Of a stretch of 6,482 nt of DNA, positions 6,380-6,482 are shown piece after piece. The translations under genes were made by a program, and so were the position numbers. The notes under the pieces were generated by a model that saw nothing but the letters and a program-made list of their open reading frames with translations, was not told the DNA's origin and ran no database searches. Position 1 is the stretch's first letter, and each line of letters begins with the position of its first letter. The DNA comes from NBML01 sp029939535 (GTDB taxonomy: Bacteria; Desulfobacterota; Desulfobacteria; Desulfobacterales; Desulfobacteraceae): positions 1-6,482 of the forward strand of contig JAOZST010000202.1 in the NCBI GenBank assembly GCA_029939535.1. The letters are read 5' to 3'.

Positions 6380-6482
6380 ATGTTTCTTGAATTTGTGGAT
6401 TTTTCAGGGATCTCCATTGCTGCCTGCTTTGCAATACCTGATTTTGTAATGCCAAAATGGAATCTTGAAGCAATTTTTTATA
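6380..6482 (+). pseudogene. uraA: Uracil/xanthine permease (NCS2) fragment, N-terminal half apparently missing; runs off window
   Basis: From an ATG at 6380 the frame is open to the window edge (34 codons). The translation (FVDFSGISIAACFAIP, then DFVMPKWNLEAIFY) resembles the segment near residues 200-230 of UraA-type uracil permeases, where the usual pattern is VDxxxIxxAxWFALPxxxxPxFxxxAIL. In this frame a TAA lies at 6359-6361, and only 74 bp separate it from upp. The first 190 or so residues, about six membrane helices, therefore have no room upstream. A second ATG at 6339 (MAGKRDHKKSFAP, with AAAGGA about 12 bases upstream) is in another frame and could be the original N-terminus, joined out of frame by an internal deletion near 6375-6385. 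The position behind upp supports a uracil transporter. The family call is by recalled pattern, and the 3' end is unseen. Confidence 0.55.

Noticed and set aside
6339..6431. Short frame MAGKRDHKKSFAP... to a TAA as an independent small gene
   Set aside because: Beyond the first dozen codons it reads the uracil-permease segment out of frame; better explained as a possible remnant N-terminus of that gene.
1..6482. Mobile element, CRISPR array, toxin-antitoxin pair, defence system, tRNA, rRNA or riboswitch
   Set aside because: No transposase or recombinase motifs, no regularly spaced repeats beyond the single 11-bp pair, and no RNA-gene-like folds were recognisable by eye on either strand.

Overview
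This window reads as ordinary chromosomal housekeeping DNA from a Gram-negative anaerobe, most likely a Desulfobacterota (Desulfobacteraceae-type) bacterium. That placement is an inference from the moderate-to-low GC content, the AAA/GAA-rich coding style, a GAF-AAA+-Fis sigma-54 activator, and a PilZ-type fragment whose C-terminal end resembles those I associate with that group. No marker gene such as rRNA is present to settle it.

Layout, left to right. Bases 1-171 are an AT-rich divergent intergenic region. It holds the possible start of a leftward gene that runs off the window and a good sigma-70-type promoter for prmA. prmA (172-1086, +) encodes ribosomal protein L11 methyltransferase. 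It converges on a sigma-54-dependent activator (1133-2668, -), and a terminator-like hairpin spans the gap and the last codons of the activator. Bases 2669-2842 are extremely AT-rich (about 20% GC over 2701-2820) and hold the activator's leader, a perfect short palindrome and a degenerate sigma-54-promoter-like element. Next is a 5'-truncated PilZ-like remnant (about 2843-3085, +). priA (3097-5550, -), encoding the primosomal helicase, converges on that remnant. A short divergent region (5551-5678) carries the upp promoter with a perfect palindrome in its spacer. upp (5679-6305, +) encodes uracil phosphoribosyltransferase. The last 100 bases encode a middle segment of a uracil/xanthine (NCS2) permease, apparently without its N-terminal half.

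Functionally the genes are mostly independent: ribosome modification (PrmA), replication restart (PriA) and pyrimidine salvage (Upp plus a probably broken uracil permease). The sigma-54 activator has no sensor kinase or evident intact target nearby. I see no undescribed multi-gene system, phage, IS element, CRISPR array, tRNA or rRNA. The points worth a second look are the two gene remnants (PilZ-like and uraA-like), the palindromes in the two control regions, and the promoter-like element beside the activator.
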